A DNA stretch of 64,000 bases from Pleurodeles waltl (Eukaryota; Chordata; Amphibia; Caudata; Salamandridae), in the NCBI RefSeq assembly GCF_031143425.1, contig NC_090445.1, positions 1,192,912,691 to 1,192,976,690 on the forward strand. The letters run 5' to 3'. A model generated the notes under the pieces. It made no database searches. It was not told the DNA's origin and saw nothing but the letters and a program-made list of their open reading frames with translations. Positions within the stretch are counted from its first letter, which is position 1. Each line of letters starts with the position of its first letter. Shown in pieces: positions 1 through 11,040 of this stretch. Both the position numbers and the translations under genes were made by a program.

Positions 1-1200
1 CCCTGGGATCTATCTACATTGATGCAAAACCTTGATGCCTTTCCAATGGTCTCCAGTTCCACCAAAAAGGCTGTTAGAGATATAGTCTGGTTATCTAACG
101 TCACCAAGATGTCATCCTGTAGACATCCACATCTATCCCCCCCAATATAGTAGGAATGACGGACTCGCAACACGTCAGGTTCAATCTTATTGATATCGAG
201 GCCCACCAGATGTGCTCGGGCTGTTTCCAATTGTCACCATATCCTTGGGGCTCCTGTGCGCTTATGGTGCAAGTGCTTCTTTTTATCTCTGCAGAGTTTA
301 TTATCTGCTGCCAAAACGGTGATGAACTCCCCCTGGGTGACAACCTTTAGGATTTCCCAGAGTGTAGTTATGGAAGTGTCTGCTGTGTCATTTGTTTCTA
401 GAAAATCTACCATAGCTTTTTGAAGCCTAATGACCACTTCTGGTCTATATAGCAGGGTATTTCGCAATCTTCATGATTTGGAGGGGCGTGGTACTGGGGG
501 AAGATCAAGGGTAAGAGATAGCAGCATGGTTGGAAAAAGATCGCTGCTCAATTTCTGACTCAGTTGTGAGGGTTTGGAGCGCTTTGGACCCTAGGAAGTG
601 GTCAAGTTGGGCATATGTTTTTTGGATATGTGAGTAAAAAGTGTAATCTTTCATTTGAGGGTGTTCTCACCATATGTCGCTCAACCCCATCTCATGTTAC
701 CATTGTACCCCCTCCTGTGAGGGAGACCCTTTGTTGATGTAGATTTGCATGGACCTATCTTAAGTCCTTATCAAATACCAGGTTAAGGACTTCCCTAAGT
801 TGGAGTAATCTGTCTTGGGTAGACATTGTGTCTGCCACCACCCTACGGAGGAAGCGCTCTTGGCCTTCATGGGGAGCCTAGTGGGACCCCAATGTGAAAC
901 TGTAATCCCCAACTTGTACAGTGTGGGACAGCAACCGGCCTTTAATTTCAACTACTTTGCCTCTAATCTGGTCGCTGGAAGAACGGGATGCCAGTAAGGC
1001 AACACCTGCCGTTTTAGTTGGAGCAGAGGAGAAGAATTTGTGGGGAAAGGCTCGACCTCAACCTGTGCCAGTCACTAGCTACTAAATGGTTCTTCTGTAG
1101 GAGGCAGAGATCTTCTCCTCACTGATCCAGATAGGAAAGAAGTGTCTAGCGTTTGACTGGGTTATTGAGTCCCTTCATATTAAGGGTTACAGTTGTAATG
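1..1200 (-). pseudogene. L1-type ORF2 remnant (endonuclease start and linker)
   Basis: ORF2 of L1-type LINEs encodes an APE-like endonuclease followed by reverse transcriptase, which nick the target and prime cDNA there. The N-terminal signature is visible near 1149-1200 as TLNMKGLNNPVKR, the usual 'N-x-x-GL-N-x-x-x-KR' start. The endonuclease-to-RT linker is visible at 234-467 (LWEILKVVTQGEFI). Between them the frame is broken several times, and the catalytic residues cannot be followed in one frame. RT would lie to the left of base 1. No promoter of its own is expected, since ORF2 is translated from the LINE mRNA. Confidence 0.72.
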
Positions 1201-1567
1201 GTGGTGTGTATAGCATATGTGGAAGAGACATGCAGTTTAGTCACTATGAGTGGTACCGGTTTCCTTTCAGTGTTGACTACCTCGTTGTGGGAGTTTCCAT
1301 GTGTGGATATGTCAGTGATGAGGTCGAACCGCCTGTGTAAGTACACCCCCCAGCCACATTAATAAGCAATAACTAAACATCGTAAAGAATTAGCGTATTG
1401 CTTCAAATAGAAGTGGACTGTCCCACTGAACAAGGATTATGGGGCTGTTCTGTGGCTCAAGGCTCCAACCCTCTGTCCTCGCCCGCCTCTCGTGGTGCAG
1501 TCGTCTCGGAAGTCCTGTGTGCCTCAGGTTGCTTCAGTTTTGTCGGGATCACCGGACAGTGACTCCA

Positions 1568-2117
1568 TCATTGCCCTCCTCTCCACTGCCTTAGTCCCTG
1601 GTTCAGGCCTATGACCTCCGGGCAGCTTTTCATTCTTTCCCCAACATGAATGTTTACGGGCTTGCCAGCTAACTTGTCTTTTGACGTCAGTGGATTCTTC
1701 AATGCCCAGTACTTGGCAGGCCTCCTATAATGATCTAATTTGATTGAGTCAACTCTCAAACCGGAAGATGATCTGAAAAGGATGTCCCTAGGAGTATGAA
1801 ACGCCAGCACTTCTCAGGTGTGCCGTCACAGGCCGGAAGTCGCATTGCTTTTGTAATGTGATGGTGGCCAGATCTTGGTAAAGCATGTGCGTGTGGCCTC
1901 TAAACTGAACCGGATGACGATCCCAGGGTCTGTGCAGTATACTTTCTTTTAGCTTAAAACTGTGGATACAAACTAGTATGTCTGAAGGGTGCTTTCTCTG
2001 GTTTTGTTGGGCCCACTCTATGTACCCGATCAAGTTGCATTGCTTTGTCTGCTGGTGCGTGAAGGATCTGGAGGAAAAGGGCCCAAACCTATTCATCCAG
2101 ATCATTCCCCTCAGCAT
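1568..2117 (-). pseudogene. L1-type ORF1 remnant (RNA-binding protein)
   Basis: ORF1p of L1 elements is a trimeric coiled-coil RNA chaperone that coats the element RNA. The 1788-2117 frame matches the RRM and C-terminal domain: a DILVCIHSFKLKESIL-like strand, then 'YQDLATITLQKQCDFRPVT' and 'LRSAGVSY', which fit the family pattern D-L-S-x-x-T...R-x-x-F-x-P-V...L-R-x-x-G-I-x-Y. A frame change near 1790-1810 moves the end of the protein to the 1568-1810 frame. The coiled coil should lie at about 2120-2400 but is not in one open frame. The gene is upstream of ORF2, as in intact L1. Confidence 0.7.
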
Positions 2118-2439
2118 TCGTCACCACCCCTTTAATATGTATATTGTTTCGCTGTGATCCGTTCTCAAGGCCCTTCAGATAGGTCTGCAGTACATTCTGT
2201 TTTTCCAGTAGTCTGATCATTTCCTGTTGTAGCTGCTCCATTTCTTTTTCTCAACCAGATTTGTAGTAATTTAATTCATCTTTCTTAAATGCCTGGAGGA
2301 CATTGCACAAGGATGCAAACAAGCTCTTGAGGAAGGATCTGGTCACTAGCCCTTCTGTGTCTTCAATCTTTGAGTGGTAATGTGAGCCGACTGGCGGTGT
2401 GCAGTCGTCAAGTGCCCCCCGGTAGGCTTGGTCAGCCTT

Positions 2440-2485
2440 TCTCCTGGAGAGCGGTCCTAACTACCCACCATCTTGGCCAAGCCCC
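2440..2485 (-). promoter_or_regulatory. L1 5' terminus with YY1-like AAGATGG
   Basis: On the minus strand the element appears to begin GGGGCTTGGCCAAGATGG. The AAGATGG core is at 2468-2474. In human L1 the same position holds a YY1 site that sets the transcription start. A matching start is seen in a second L1 at 63466. The role here is by analogy only. Confidence 0.5.
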
Positions 2486-3891
2486 TCACTAAAGCATTAA
2501 ATAAGGAATGTAGAAGTACTTCTCAAATACATGCTGTTGAAAACCTGTAGCCCGAGAGCAAGCACAGTGCCATCCAATACCTCATTGTCTGGTTGATTTA
2601 CTTTACCCCCTTGAGGTGCCGGAGTTGTCATGAAATACTTTAGCCCCAAGATGCCCTAGAGTATTTGCCTGTTCTGTAAATTTCAAATCATGTGTTTGTT
2701 GAGCAAGGAGTCTATTGATGTACGTCCTTATAAGTGAAGTACTCCGCTTTAATCATGTTTAACTTTATATATTAGAAAATAAAACAGATGCTCTTTGATC
2801 TGTGCAGCTACCTGGATTACTTCTGATGTATCAGCCTTCTTTCTCATGCCCAGCCCCATTTGAGACTGAATCATAAATGTTTCCTAAGTAGAAAATACAC
2901 ACATTTATATTGTCAGGTTGATTGTTTGTACGACTCATATTTTGTAGAGTAAACCTAACTTGATTTAACCCACTGTACTAATTTATCTCTTGAACAACAA
3001 GGCATTATTTTTTTAGTAAAACTGCAGTAGACCAGAGTTCTTGTACGTTAGCTGCTTTGCAGACTGCGTCACTGGAGACACGGGGAACAATTCCTGGTAT
3101 CCCAGTTCACCAAGTTGTGTGGCCCTTGACTGCCAAATCTGGCACCACCTATAAATTATAAAATTCAGACTGTGAGCTAAAGAGCACTTGTGTATGTAAA
3201 TATATGTATTTTAAAACAACCTAATGTTACCCCATAGATTATAATAAAATTGACTGTTCATTAAATGTTTTTCAAAAATTGAGTTGTTCTTTCTTTCACT
3301 TATGGCAGTATTGGCATGGCTTTTTGTGGGAGGATAGTTTATTTCTGGACCTATTCTAAGCTTGCTTACTGATTATTAATTCAATAAATGTCACTTAAGC
3401 AGTAATGTTACCTAAAACACTAAATGTAAATCCATGCATAGAATAAAGATGCAAACTGTTACTTGCATGGCAATTATTTTAATGGCATGGCTTGTATTTT
3501 TGGGTCTTTGGACCAAGCAAGGCTCCTGGCTCAGCTTTCCTTATGAATGTGCTGGCGTTGCCACCTTTTGTTGGGTCCCTGTCAGTTAAAAGCTATAGTT
3601 TCTCCCCTTCTTAAAAACATCCTTACAGGTCCCTAAGCTCCCCAGCGGCTTCCGGCGTTCTGCAGTTTGCCAGCTCTGATCAGACATGTGTAGAAAGTTG
3701 TTAAAACAGCTCTCATACCAACTCGAATATGTAAACTTTTTGTTTAGATGCAATCTGGGTTCTGTCATGGTCACAGTCAGGGCTTGAAAAATCTCCTCAA
3801 GGTCGAGCTATTTTTAGATTCCACTCCGACCCTTCTGGCCAGTGAACAAAAAAACAGGTGTTCTATTCAGTCAGAATCGGGATTAGTAATT
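2486..3891. other. AT-rich spacer, no feature recognised
   Basis: About 1.4 kb between two LINEs. I see no coding frame with family resemblance on either strand, no RNA gene, and no clear repeat. It contains ordinary AATAAA-like hexamers (for example near 3241-3250) without other support for a 3' exon. Confidence 0.5.
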
Positions 3892-3909
3892 AAGATGCCT
3901 TGAAATCTT
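3892..3909. repeat. Target-site duplication, left copy (18 bp)
   Basis: AAGATGCCTTGAAATCTT is identical to 8608-8625 and directly abuts the poly(T) at 3910-3920, which is the reversed poly(A) tail of the minus-strand LINE. Confidence 0.9.
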
Positions 3910-4114
3910 TATTTTTTTTTGATAAACAGTTTTTATTATTTTCAAAAGGGAAAGGGAGAAAAATACAAAGCAGTAGACACATGTACCTTATGAAGTTCCG
4001 TCATTTCATCTTCAATGTTAACAGTCAACAACATTACTGGCCGTGAAGCTGGCAACAGTTCGGGCAACAATTCAGGTCTCATTACTACATTACCAGTTAT
4101 GCGATCCTTCTGGT

Positions 4115-5446
4115 CTATGTCAATAATTCTAACCATTGTCCCCATATCTTCTCAAATGTTTGTGGGCATCCCCTAGATTTAAATACCAATTTCTCCTGGT
4201 TTGCACACCAGTCTACCCCCCTTTTCCACTTCCGGAATGATGGGCCCTCAGGGGAACTCCAGGCAGCGGCAGTATCCCTCTTGGCGACCAATAACGCCGT
4301 GGCCGTTAGGGCGCGCTTTGCGCGTGTTCCTCCCATCTCTTCCATTACTCACATTAGGATTAGTTTAGCAGATTTTTGTACTTCTTGTCCCAGGGCCCTT
4401 CCCAGTTCCCGGATCACCCCATTCCAATATTTCTGTATTATTCAGCAGGTCCATACCATATGGAAGAAATTTGCTGGATCGCTCTGGCATCTTGGGCATT
4501 TGGCAGAGGGGCGGGCTCCCATCCTGTGCAGTCTGGACGGTGTCAAATACGCTCCGTACAAATAGTAGAATTGTACCACGCGGAGTCTAGCAGACACCGC
4601 CAGTATCCTGGGTGCCATCAGGGCCTCCCTCCATTATGCATCCTCCAGGGCTCCAACCCAGGATTCCCACTTGGTCCTAATTAGATTTAAGTTATCAGGG
4701 GCATTGTTAATTACCGTTTTATAGATTTGAGAAATGCCTTTCCCCTCTAAATTTCCCATGAGCAATTTGTCTTTGAGTGGATTAAATTCCGGTATGGGGC
4801 CTGTGGTGGGCAAGTGGACCCTCAGGGGATGTCTTAGTTGGAGGTATCTGAAGAATTGTGTTTGATTTGGATGAAAATATACCTGCAGGTCTTGAAATGA
4901 TTTCATAGTTCCCCTTTTCCATACATCTCCCACCAGGGAAATGCCTATTAGGTCCCATTCTGCAAATCCTTCCAGCGCATCCGGGGCGCTTAACCATTTC
5001 CCTCTCCATAATGGAGTCTGGAGGGTGACAACGGCATTCCAGTGGGTGTACCGCAATGCGGCGCGCCATGCCAAAAAGACCACCTTAGTTATTTCTTCCA
5101 TATCACGGGGTAGCGGTGATCCGTATAGCATGTCGAGGATATGTGGGAAACCCAGGATTTCCAGTTCTGTCCGGTAGGCCGGGTCTTCCAAACCCCCAGC
5201 GAACCAATCATGGATCACAATTAATTGAGTGGCCAAATAATATAAGTAGGGGTCCGAGGCACCCATGCCCCTGTCGTATACCCCCTTTCGACAGTGCTGT
5301 ATCGCTACTCTGTGCCTGGCGCCTCGCCAGAGAAATCGTCCTGTGATGCTTTCTAGGCTTCTGAACCAGGAGTGAGGAATAGGGAGGGGGAAGTTCTGAA
5401 ATATGTATAAGAGCCTCGGTAAGATCATAATTTTATATAAGGCCAC
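4115..5446 (-). pseudogene. L1/Tx1 ORF2, RT thumb and C-terminal part
   Basis: The 4634-5446 frame (270 aa) starts with 'YKIMILPRLLYIFQNFPLPIP', followed by 'FLWRGARHRVA' and 'YYLATQL', the classic region after the RT palm in L1-type ORF2. After a frame change near 4630 the cysteine-rich C-terminus follows at about 4420-4600 (C-P-R-C ... H-M-V-W-T-C). The protein ends near 4115 with 'FEKIWGQWLELLT'. This segment lies directly downstream of the palm segment and is read from the same element RNA. At least two shifts separate it from the rest, so no full protein is possible. Confidence 0.82.
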
Positions 5447-7041
5447 TCAGCCCATCACATTTAGTGGTAGGGTTTGCCATCTCTGCAGATCTGCTTTAAC
5501 TTGTGTTAGCAAAGTAGATAGGTTTTTGGCCCATGTCATTTCAGGCAGAAGGTACACCCAGATGCCTAGATACTTAAAACTAAGCCTGCATAGGGGTATT
5601 GTATCTTGCCAGTCAAAGCAGTCACGTGAGCTCGCCAGTGGGATCAGAATTGATTTGGTGGAGTTCATCTTGAGTACCGATATTTGTTCATATTGCCGTA
5701 AAAAGCAGAGACTTCTTGGACCAGTTAAATTAGGTTCCTCCATGTATAACAGGACATCATCTGCAAATAACGTTATCCTGTCTTCTCGGGCGGGGCCCCA
5801 TTTCCATCCTCGATATGTTGGGTCTGTCCTGATCGTCTGAGCCAAAGGCTCAAAGGCCAGGGTGAATAAAAGAGGGGATAGAGGACATCCCTGCCCGTGT
5901 GCCTCTGCGAACCTCGAACGTGGAGGACAAGGTCCTGTTGACCTGCACACAGGCCGTAGGGTTAGTGTATAACGCTTGGATCAGGCGGCGGAATCGCGGT
6001 CCCAGACCCACGCGTCGGAGCACCAGGAGAAGAAATCCCCAATCAACTGAATCGAAGGCCTTTTCGAAGTCAATATGCAAAAGGGCGAGGTTTCGGGGCA
6101 ATCAGCGTCTCTCCGCCAGAGCCACATGTAATCGACGGATACAGTGTTGTGTGCTGCGGGTTGCCATAAACCCACATTGATCTAAGTGGATTAGTTGCGG
6201 TAAGACCCTTTTGAGACGAGTGGGAGGATGGAGGCGAAGATTTTAATTTCGGTGTTAATCAGTGATATTGGCCTATAGTCCGCACAGTGTTGCGAGGGGG
6301 GTTGAGTTTTGGGGAGCACTACAATCGTGGCAGTATCTAGCTCTTGGGGGAAGGATCTGGTTTTTTTTCTACCTCTGTAAAAAGGCGCATCAGGTGTGGG
6401 GTCAGGTCTTCCCTATATGCTTTGTAATATTCCTAGGGGAACCCATCGGGACCCGGCGTCTTGCCCGTACTCAGTGTCGAGATCGCCACCCCCAATTTCC
6501 TCTGCCTTAATGGGTTCTTCTAAGATCTGTGTTTCTGACGTGGGTAACTGCAAGAGGGGAACCTCATCTAATAGTCGTCGGGCCTGACGTAGGTCTATTC
6601 CTGTAGACGCCTGGTACAGAGTACGGTAGTAGTTGGCAAAGGCATTCGCAATTTCGGAGTGTCCTGTAACGAGGTTCTCTTCTCCGTCATAAATTTCGGG
6701 GTCAATCCTGGAGGCATGTTGGCGGGAGACCAGCCAGTATAGCATTTTCCCGGTTTTGCCTCCCCCCCCCTCCCCCCCCCATAGATTTTCCCCGTGCTGG
6801 CCCTCCATATGTGTTTCGCGACCTCCAAGGGCTGATCTCGGATTTCTTCCCGAATTAGGAGGAGTTGTCGCATCAGCCCCTCACTTGGGTTCCTTGCACT
6901 CTCTTTTTCCAGACACATCGCCCGGAGCTCTAGCTGTGCAATTTGCTGAGTTTTGGTGCGTTCCTGGTTTCGTATCAGAATTTTAGCCGTATCTCGTAAC
7001 ACCGCTTTACCCGTTGCCCATAGAACGCCGATTGAGGTCAC
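5447..7041 (-). pseudogene. L1/Tx1 ORF2, linker and RT fingers/palm
   Basis: Reverse transcriptase core. The frames in order are: 6595-7041 linker (basic, glutamine-rich), 6413-6808 with 'FANYYRTLYQAS', then TPGPDGFP near 6450 followed by an in-frame stop, then 5850-6101 with 'HIDFEKAFDSVDW', then 5447-5950 with 'QGCPLSPLLFTLAFEPLA' and the catalytic 'FADDVLLY'. Both palm aspartates are kept, so the gene died through frameshifts and stops, not through loss of the active site. C/G homopolymers at 6763-6780 coincide with one shift. Confidence 0.85.
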
Positions 7042-7871
7042 TTATCCTTCGTTTAAATGAAAGTATTCTCTTTGCGCCTGTTGCAGTTGTTCCATATAAT
7101 GTTTATCTTGGAGGTACCATGCGTTTAGCCGCCACATAGGGCGGAACTGGGATTGTGCGGGGCCCAATGTGAGCCGGAGCGGGGCATGATCAGAGACTCC
7201 TCTAGCTAATATTTCAATGTGCGAAAGGGCTGTGCAATCTGTGCTTAGGAGAAGCACCAGATCTATTCTGGATTGGAAGCCATGGGCTGCCGATGTGTGG
7301 GTGAATTGTCGCAGTCTCGGGTGCCATATCCTCCAGGCATCACAGAGCCCCGTCGCAGAGAGCCACCCATTGATCTCGTTGCTAATGTGTGTCTGTACGC
7401 AGAGAGCAGACCGGCTACATCTAAGGTCGGGTCTGGGGTTGCGTTGAAATAGCCTCCCAGCATAGTACGCCCAGGGGGAAGGTCTGAAAGTAGTTTGGTG
7501 AGTGCCTGGAGAGTTCAGCTGATCAGGGGGGGGGGGGGCATAGACACTGATTATATTGATTGTGACCCATTCGACCTTGCCGGTAATGGCTACATAATGT
7601 CCCTGTCTGTCTCTCCATATCTGAATGTGTGTCATGGGGAAGGTACGGTGTAATAATATGGCTACCCCCGTGATCCGCGTGTGAACCCCGCGTGATATAC
7701 CCTATCAAATCCCCAGCGGGCCAAGAAGGGGCAATTATCACCTAAGAGATGTGTCTCCTGCAACAGGAGTATTTCTGGTCCGTATCTATGTATAAAGGTG
7801 AACACTGTGGTACGTTTGATCTTGTCAAGGAGACCATTAACATTCCATGAGATAATTTGTGTTTGATTCAT
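7042..7871 (-). pseudogene. L1/Tx1 ORF2, APE-like endonuclease domain
   Basis: The first ATG of ORF2 is at 7871. The N-terminus 'QIISWNVNGLLDKIKR' and 'ILLLQETHLLGD' hold the endonuclease asparagine and the catalytic glutamate (QET). Later blocks are 'INIISVYAPP' (7042-7635 frame), 'MLGGYFNATPDP' in a different frame (7263-7463, equivalent to the GDFN block but with GYFN), and 'GVSDHAPLRLTL', which holds the C-terminal SDH motif. A run of 13 G at 7527-7539 lies next to one frameshift. A stop at 7042 separates it from the linker. Confidence 0.85.
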
Positions 7872-8280
7872 GGGGGATGGGTGGTTTTGAATAGAGTTTC
7901 ACAGTGGATATCCCAGCTTTTCACTATTGAGCTGTGAGATTCTGGGGAGCCTGCCTCTTGACCTCCCTGTTGCGGATCGCACATCCCCATTGTGTCGACC
8001 GTATCCCTTAGTCCTCTGCTTTGTATACTAACTAACAAGCATAAACATTGCATTAATATAAAGACCCTAACATTGGCCTCTGAAACTGGGCCTGAACTCC
8101 CTTGCCCCCCAACTCCCTCCCCATCCCATACTTCCCCCCCGAAGCATCTGTCGCCCATATATATAACACCTCACTTCTAGAACTGGTAAGGTGGATCTTC
8201 AACTGGTAGAGCTGTGGTAGTGGTGGTGGACCCCTCCATATTGTCGGATCATGGGTAGATATACAGTAACTGGAAGCTAA

Positions 8281-8607
8281 TCAAATTAGGCATAGCGCTC
8301 TTTTCGATGGTTCGCTTCTTTCCCAGAACAGTTTCTTGTCTGTGGGATCACAGAACCGGGCTGCGGGGACAAGTCTGTCTTCCAATGTCTCCAGCTGGGA
8401 TTGGGTCTCATCTTGTGGGCCTTGGCTTTTCGGAGTGTTTTCAGAGTTCTCCAGTGGTTGTGGGTTTCGCAGCTCAGGCCAGCGGGTCTCCAAAGGGGAT
8501 TCTGATCGGGATCTACGTCTCCCCCTTTGCTGCCGAGAGTGCGTACGTTGGCTTCGGTCTGACTGTTTCCCCCTTTGGTGAATTGGCATTGTCTTGGGCA
8601 GTGGTCG
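8281..8607 (-). pseudogene. L1/Tx1 ORF1, C-terminal remnant
   Basis: A frame open from the truncated 5' end of the element (8607) to a stop at 8281. The protein tail is rich in Arg, Ser, Gln and Glu ('RQQRGRRRSRSES', 'LETLEDRLVP'), as expected of the poorly conserved C-terminal tail of a Tx1-type ORF1. It is placed as ORF1 because it sits upstream of ORF2 in the same orientation and has no upstream stop. Without the conserved RNA-binding domain the family cannot be proved from sequence alone. Confidence 0.55.
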
Positions 8608-8625
8608 AAGATGCCTTGAAATCTT
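8608..8625. repeat. Target-site duplication, right copy (18 bp)
   Basis: Exact copy of 3892-3909. The following bases are ATTTTG, so the inferred nick on the plus strand was TCTT/AT, close to the TTTT/AA preference of L1 endonucleases. Confidence 0.9.
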
Positions 8626-11040
8626 ATTTTGTCACATTTGCTCTGTGTTCAGAGACAGAGGTCAAAAGTCAGTTTGTCTTCTTGCAATGCAAATACTTAT
8701 CTGTGTGACGGCAGAGTTCCAGGATTTTGTAAGGTGCACTGTCTGACCTATGTAAAGTGAAAGGCCTTTGGTCTCCGCTTTCTTTCTAACACATAACCTT
8801 TATATAACTAAGTCAACTTTACAAACATATCAAAATATATTTCAGTAGCTGTGAAAGACCTTTTTTGTACTTCTGTGTGATGGAAAAAAAATATTTTAAT
8901 AGGATGAAAAAAAGTCAGAACACTGTACTTGGTGATGTGCAAATGATAAATGTTTTCTGAAACCTAATTTTCACAGATTATTGTTAATACATTATATAGT
9001 TTTATCAGTAAAGCCGCAAGTTAGTGGGAAGGTTTTTGGACATTTCTTGGAAGTTTACTGTCTGTAAAGTGCGCTACCACATCATGCTGAGTGTTTAAAC
9101 ATAAACTGAGAAACACTCCTACCCTGATGGCAAAGCTATTCGTAAACTAAGAGGCAAGTCATGCATGGATCATGTGTACCCTATACTTGTGCTAGATTTA
9201 TTATACATGGAGCAAATATTTAGTGTATTTAATCAAACAAAAGTGGATTTTTTTTTACAGCAGAAATGCTAAACTCACATATGTAGAGGTGCACGCATGT
9301 GAGAATGAAAAAAAAAAGTGACTGTAAAATACCATATTTTCCTAGGATCACACAATTTGATACTTGTTTCCGGGTCAAGTACATAATTACAGTTAGGTCA
9401 AGTAGATTATTCAAGCTACTTGACCTGCAGGTCTAGTAACATTTTTGTCATTTTTCGAGGCCTGACAATATTTAAATCAAGGTGTTAGACAATGTTGGAA
9501 ATATTATTGGCAGAGGGTAGATTAGAGATATATATAATATATATTTTTTGGTCCTTCAGTGCTTCTCAACACCTTTTGGTATGCTTAACTGTGACCTTCT
9601 GTTTACACACCTCAAATTGGTGGGAGGAGTGCTTTTAGTTTGTTCTAAATTTTAGCCAGAGACACTGTGTTAAACGGAAGCCTTTCCTTTCGGTCCTCGC
9701 CTGTGCTGTACCTCAGGACTACTGTTTGTTCCCAATATGCCCAACATCGATATAGAACCGATGATGGAAATGATTGTGGAGTACTAGCTGAGATTACCCA
9801 ACTGTTGATTGAAGTCAGTGGGGATCAACTGTGCTTCAAATGTCTGAAAAACTTAATCATTTCGATGTCTTGCTAAACATCCCACTCCTACTTAATGTGG
9901 CCAAAAAAGAGTTTAATTAGTTTGGTTCACAGGCTCATTTAGTCACAGCCTCGTTTTCTTCTCTTGCCATTTTCAATCTTGTCATTTCAGTTAAACCAGT
10001 AGTGTCTGAAGTGGTGATGGAGTGTCATCATATGGTATTTGCAGAACTTCTATTGTGGAAAACTTCTCTGACACTTTAGAAGCTGAACCTAGCTCCCCAG
10101 GCTTTATACACCTTCTAAACCTCAGCATTTTCCAATCCGAAGACTTCCTGCAGACCAGTGTCTCGAGACATCTTTTAATGCAAAAGTGTGCTTTATATAT
10201 GTCTTTGTTCAACTATGCACTCACCCACTTCCTTTCTCATATTCACTCCTTTTCCAACCCTAGATCAGAGCTTGTTTATGGTGAAGAGTGGACTTCAGGT
10301 ATGCTCACCATTCTGCATCCCTCTCTTCTTAATCTCTTCCTTTGTAAAGTGCTTTAAGTTTGTAACGTTGGCATATTGATGGAACCTTCTGGAAATGTTG
10401 GGACATCCACGTTTATTTTTACTTAGAAGACTGGCTGGTTAGTTCTTCTTTTACCTATAACGTTCTGTGCACCAGATAACATAGTTGTTATACTACCTGT
10501 GCTGTTAATAAATTGTCATTTTACCTGCTATCATCAGATGATCACTATTGTGATTATTTTGTTAATGCTGGTCAGAAACAGTTTCTCCCCATGATATCCT
10601 GGGCCAGTATTGATGCTTTTTTACACTTAAGGTGTCTTACATTTACTGTACTGGAATTGTATGGAGGACACTGTTCCTGTGTCTCAAGGTCTCCTTGGTC
10701 TAAAATGTCTCACATGCTTAGCACCGGATGTGCTGCTTCCAATAGTAATTATCTCAGAACTGTTGCAAAGAGGGTGAGCACTCAACTTATTGATCCCATC
10801 CCTGATGAAGTTAAACAGCATCTTGGATGCTTGAACTATCACCACAGTCGGCACCATAATCTATGCTATTGTGATTCAAAATAGCATAACCAGGAATTAG
10901 AAGAACCGCCTTGAAATGCTTACAATCAAGGCGGTCTCTAGACTCCTTGGCTTACTTCTTTAAGATTCAAGAGGGTGGCAGTTCATTGTGCGGCTTCCCA
11001 GTGTCCCTTCTTGCCTTTCACTGTATCTTTTGTATGAACA
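8626..11040. other. Spacer with no recognised gene
   Basis: AT-rich DNA with short open frames (for example 10022-10357 and 10513-10884 on plus) that match no family I know. At 9370-9440 there are repeats of 'TCAAGTAGA' that recall the right end of the hAT element at 30220-30280, but the similarity is too short to call. A perfect 10-bp hairpin at 10905-10935 is listed separately. Confidence 0.4.
10905..10935. repeat. Perfect 10-bp inverted repeat (hairpin)
   Basis: ACCGCCTTGA (10905-10914) pairs exactly with TCAAGGCGGT (10926-10935) across an 11-nt loop. A second 9-bp inverted pair (TATGCTATT / AATAGCATA) lies just upstream at about 10862-10888. No T-run follows, so there is no sign of a Pol III terminator. 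It is probably the end of an unclassified repeat. Confidence 0.45.

Larger units (their letters stand above)
1..2485 (-). mobile_element. L1-type LINE, 5' half (3' half outside window)
   Basis: Minus-strand LINE whose 5' end lies near 2485 and whose body runs off the left edge. Order along the minus strand: a short 5' UTR with an AAGATGG motif, ORF1 with its C-terminal domain, then ORF2 starting with an L1-type endonuclease. All frames carry stops or shifts, so it is dead. The flanking duplication cannot be tested because the 3' end is not in the window. Assignment to the L1/Tx1 group rests on recognisable ORF1 and ORF2 motifs read by eye. Confidence 0.8.
3910..8607 (-). mobile_element. L1/Tx1-type LINE, 4.7 kb, 5'-truncated in ORF1
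   Basis: Complete retrotransposition product on the minus strand with a poly(A) tail (3910-3920) and an 18-bp target duplication on both sides. The 5' end at 8607 falls inside an open ORF1 frame, so this copy was truncated on insertion. ORF2 spans about 4115-7871. Sequence resemblance is to the L1/Tx1 clade, judged from endonuclease and RT motifs. The duplication being exact while ORF2 has many indels suggests moderate age. G/C homopolymers at about 6763-6780, 7527-7539 and 8104-8141 sit near several frame changes. Confidence 0.9.

Noticed and set aside
4281..6587. Plus-strand frames of 60-145 codons
   Set aside because: They are shadows on the opposite strand of the L1/Tx1 ORF2, whose minus-strand motifs are clear.
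9370..9440. Possible fragment of the 2.3-kb hAT (TCAAGTAGA repeats)
   Set aside because: Similarity is limited to a short word without the hAT ends.
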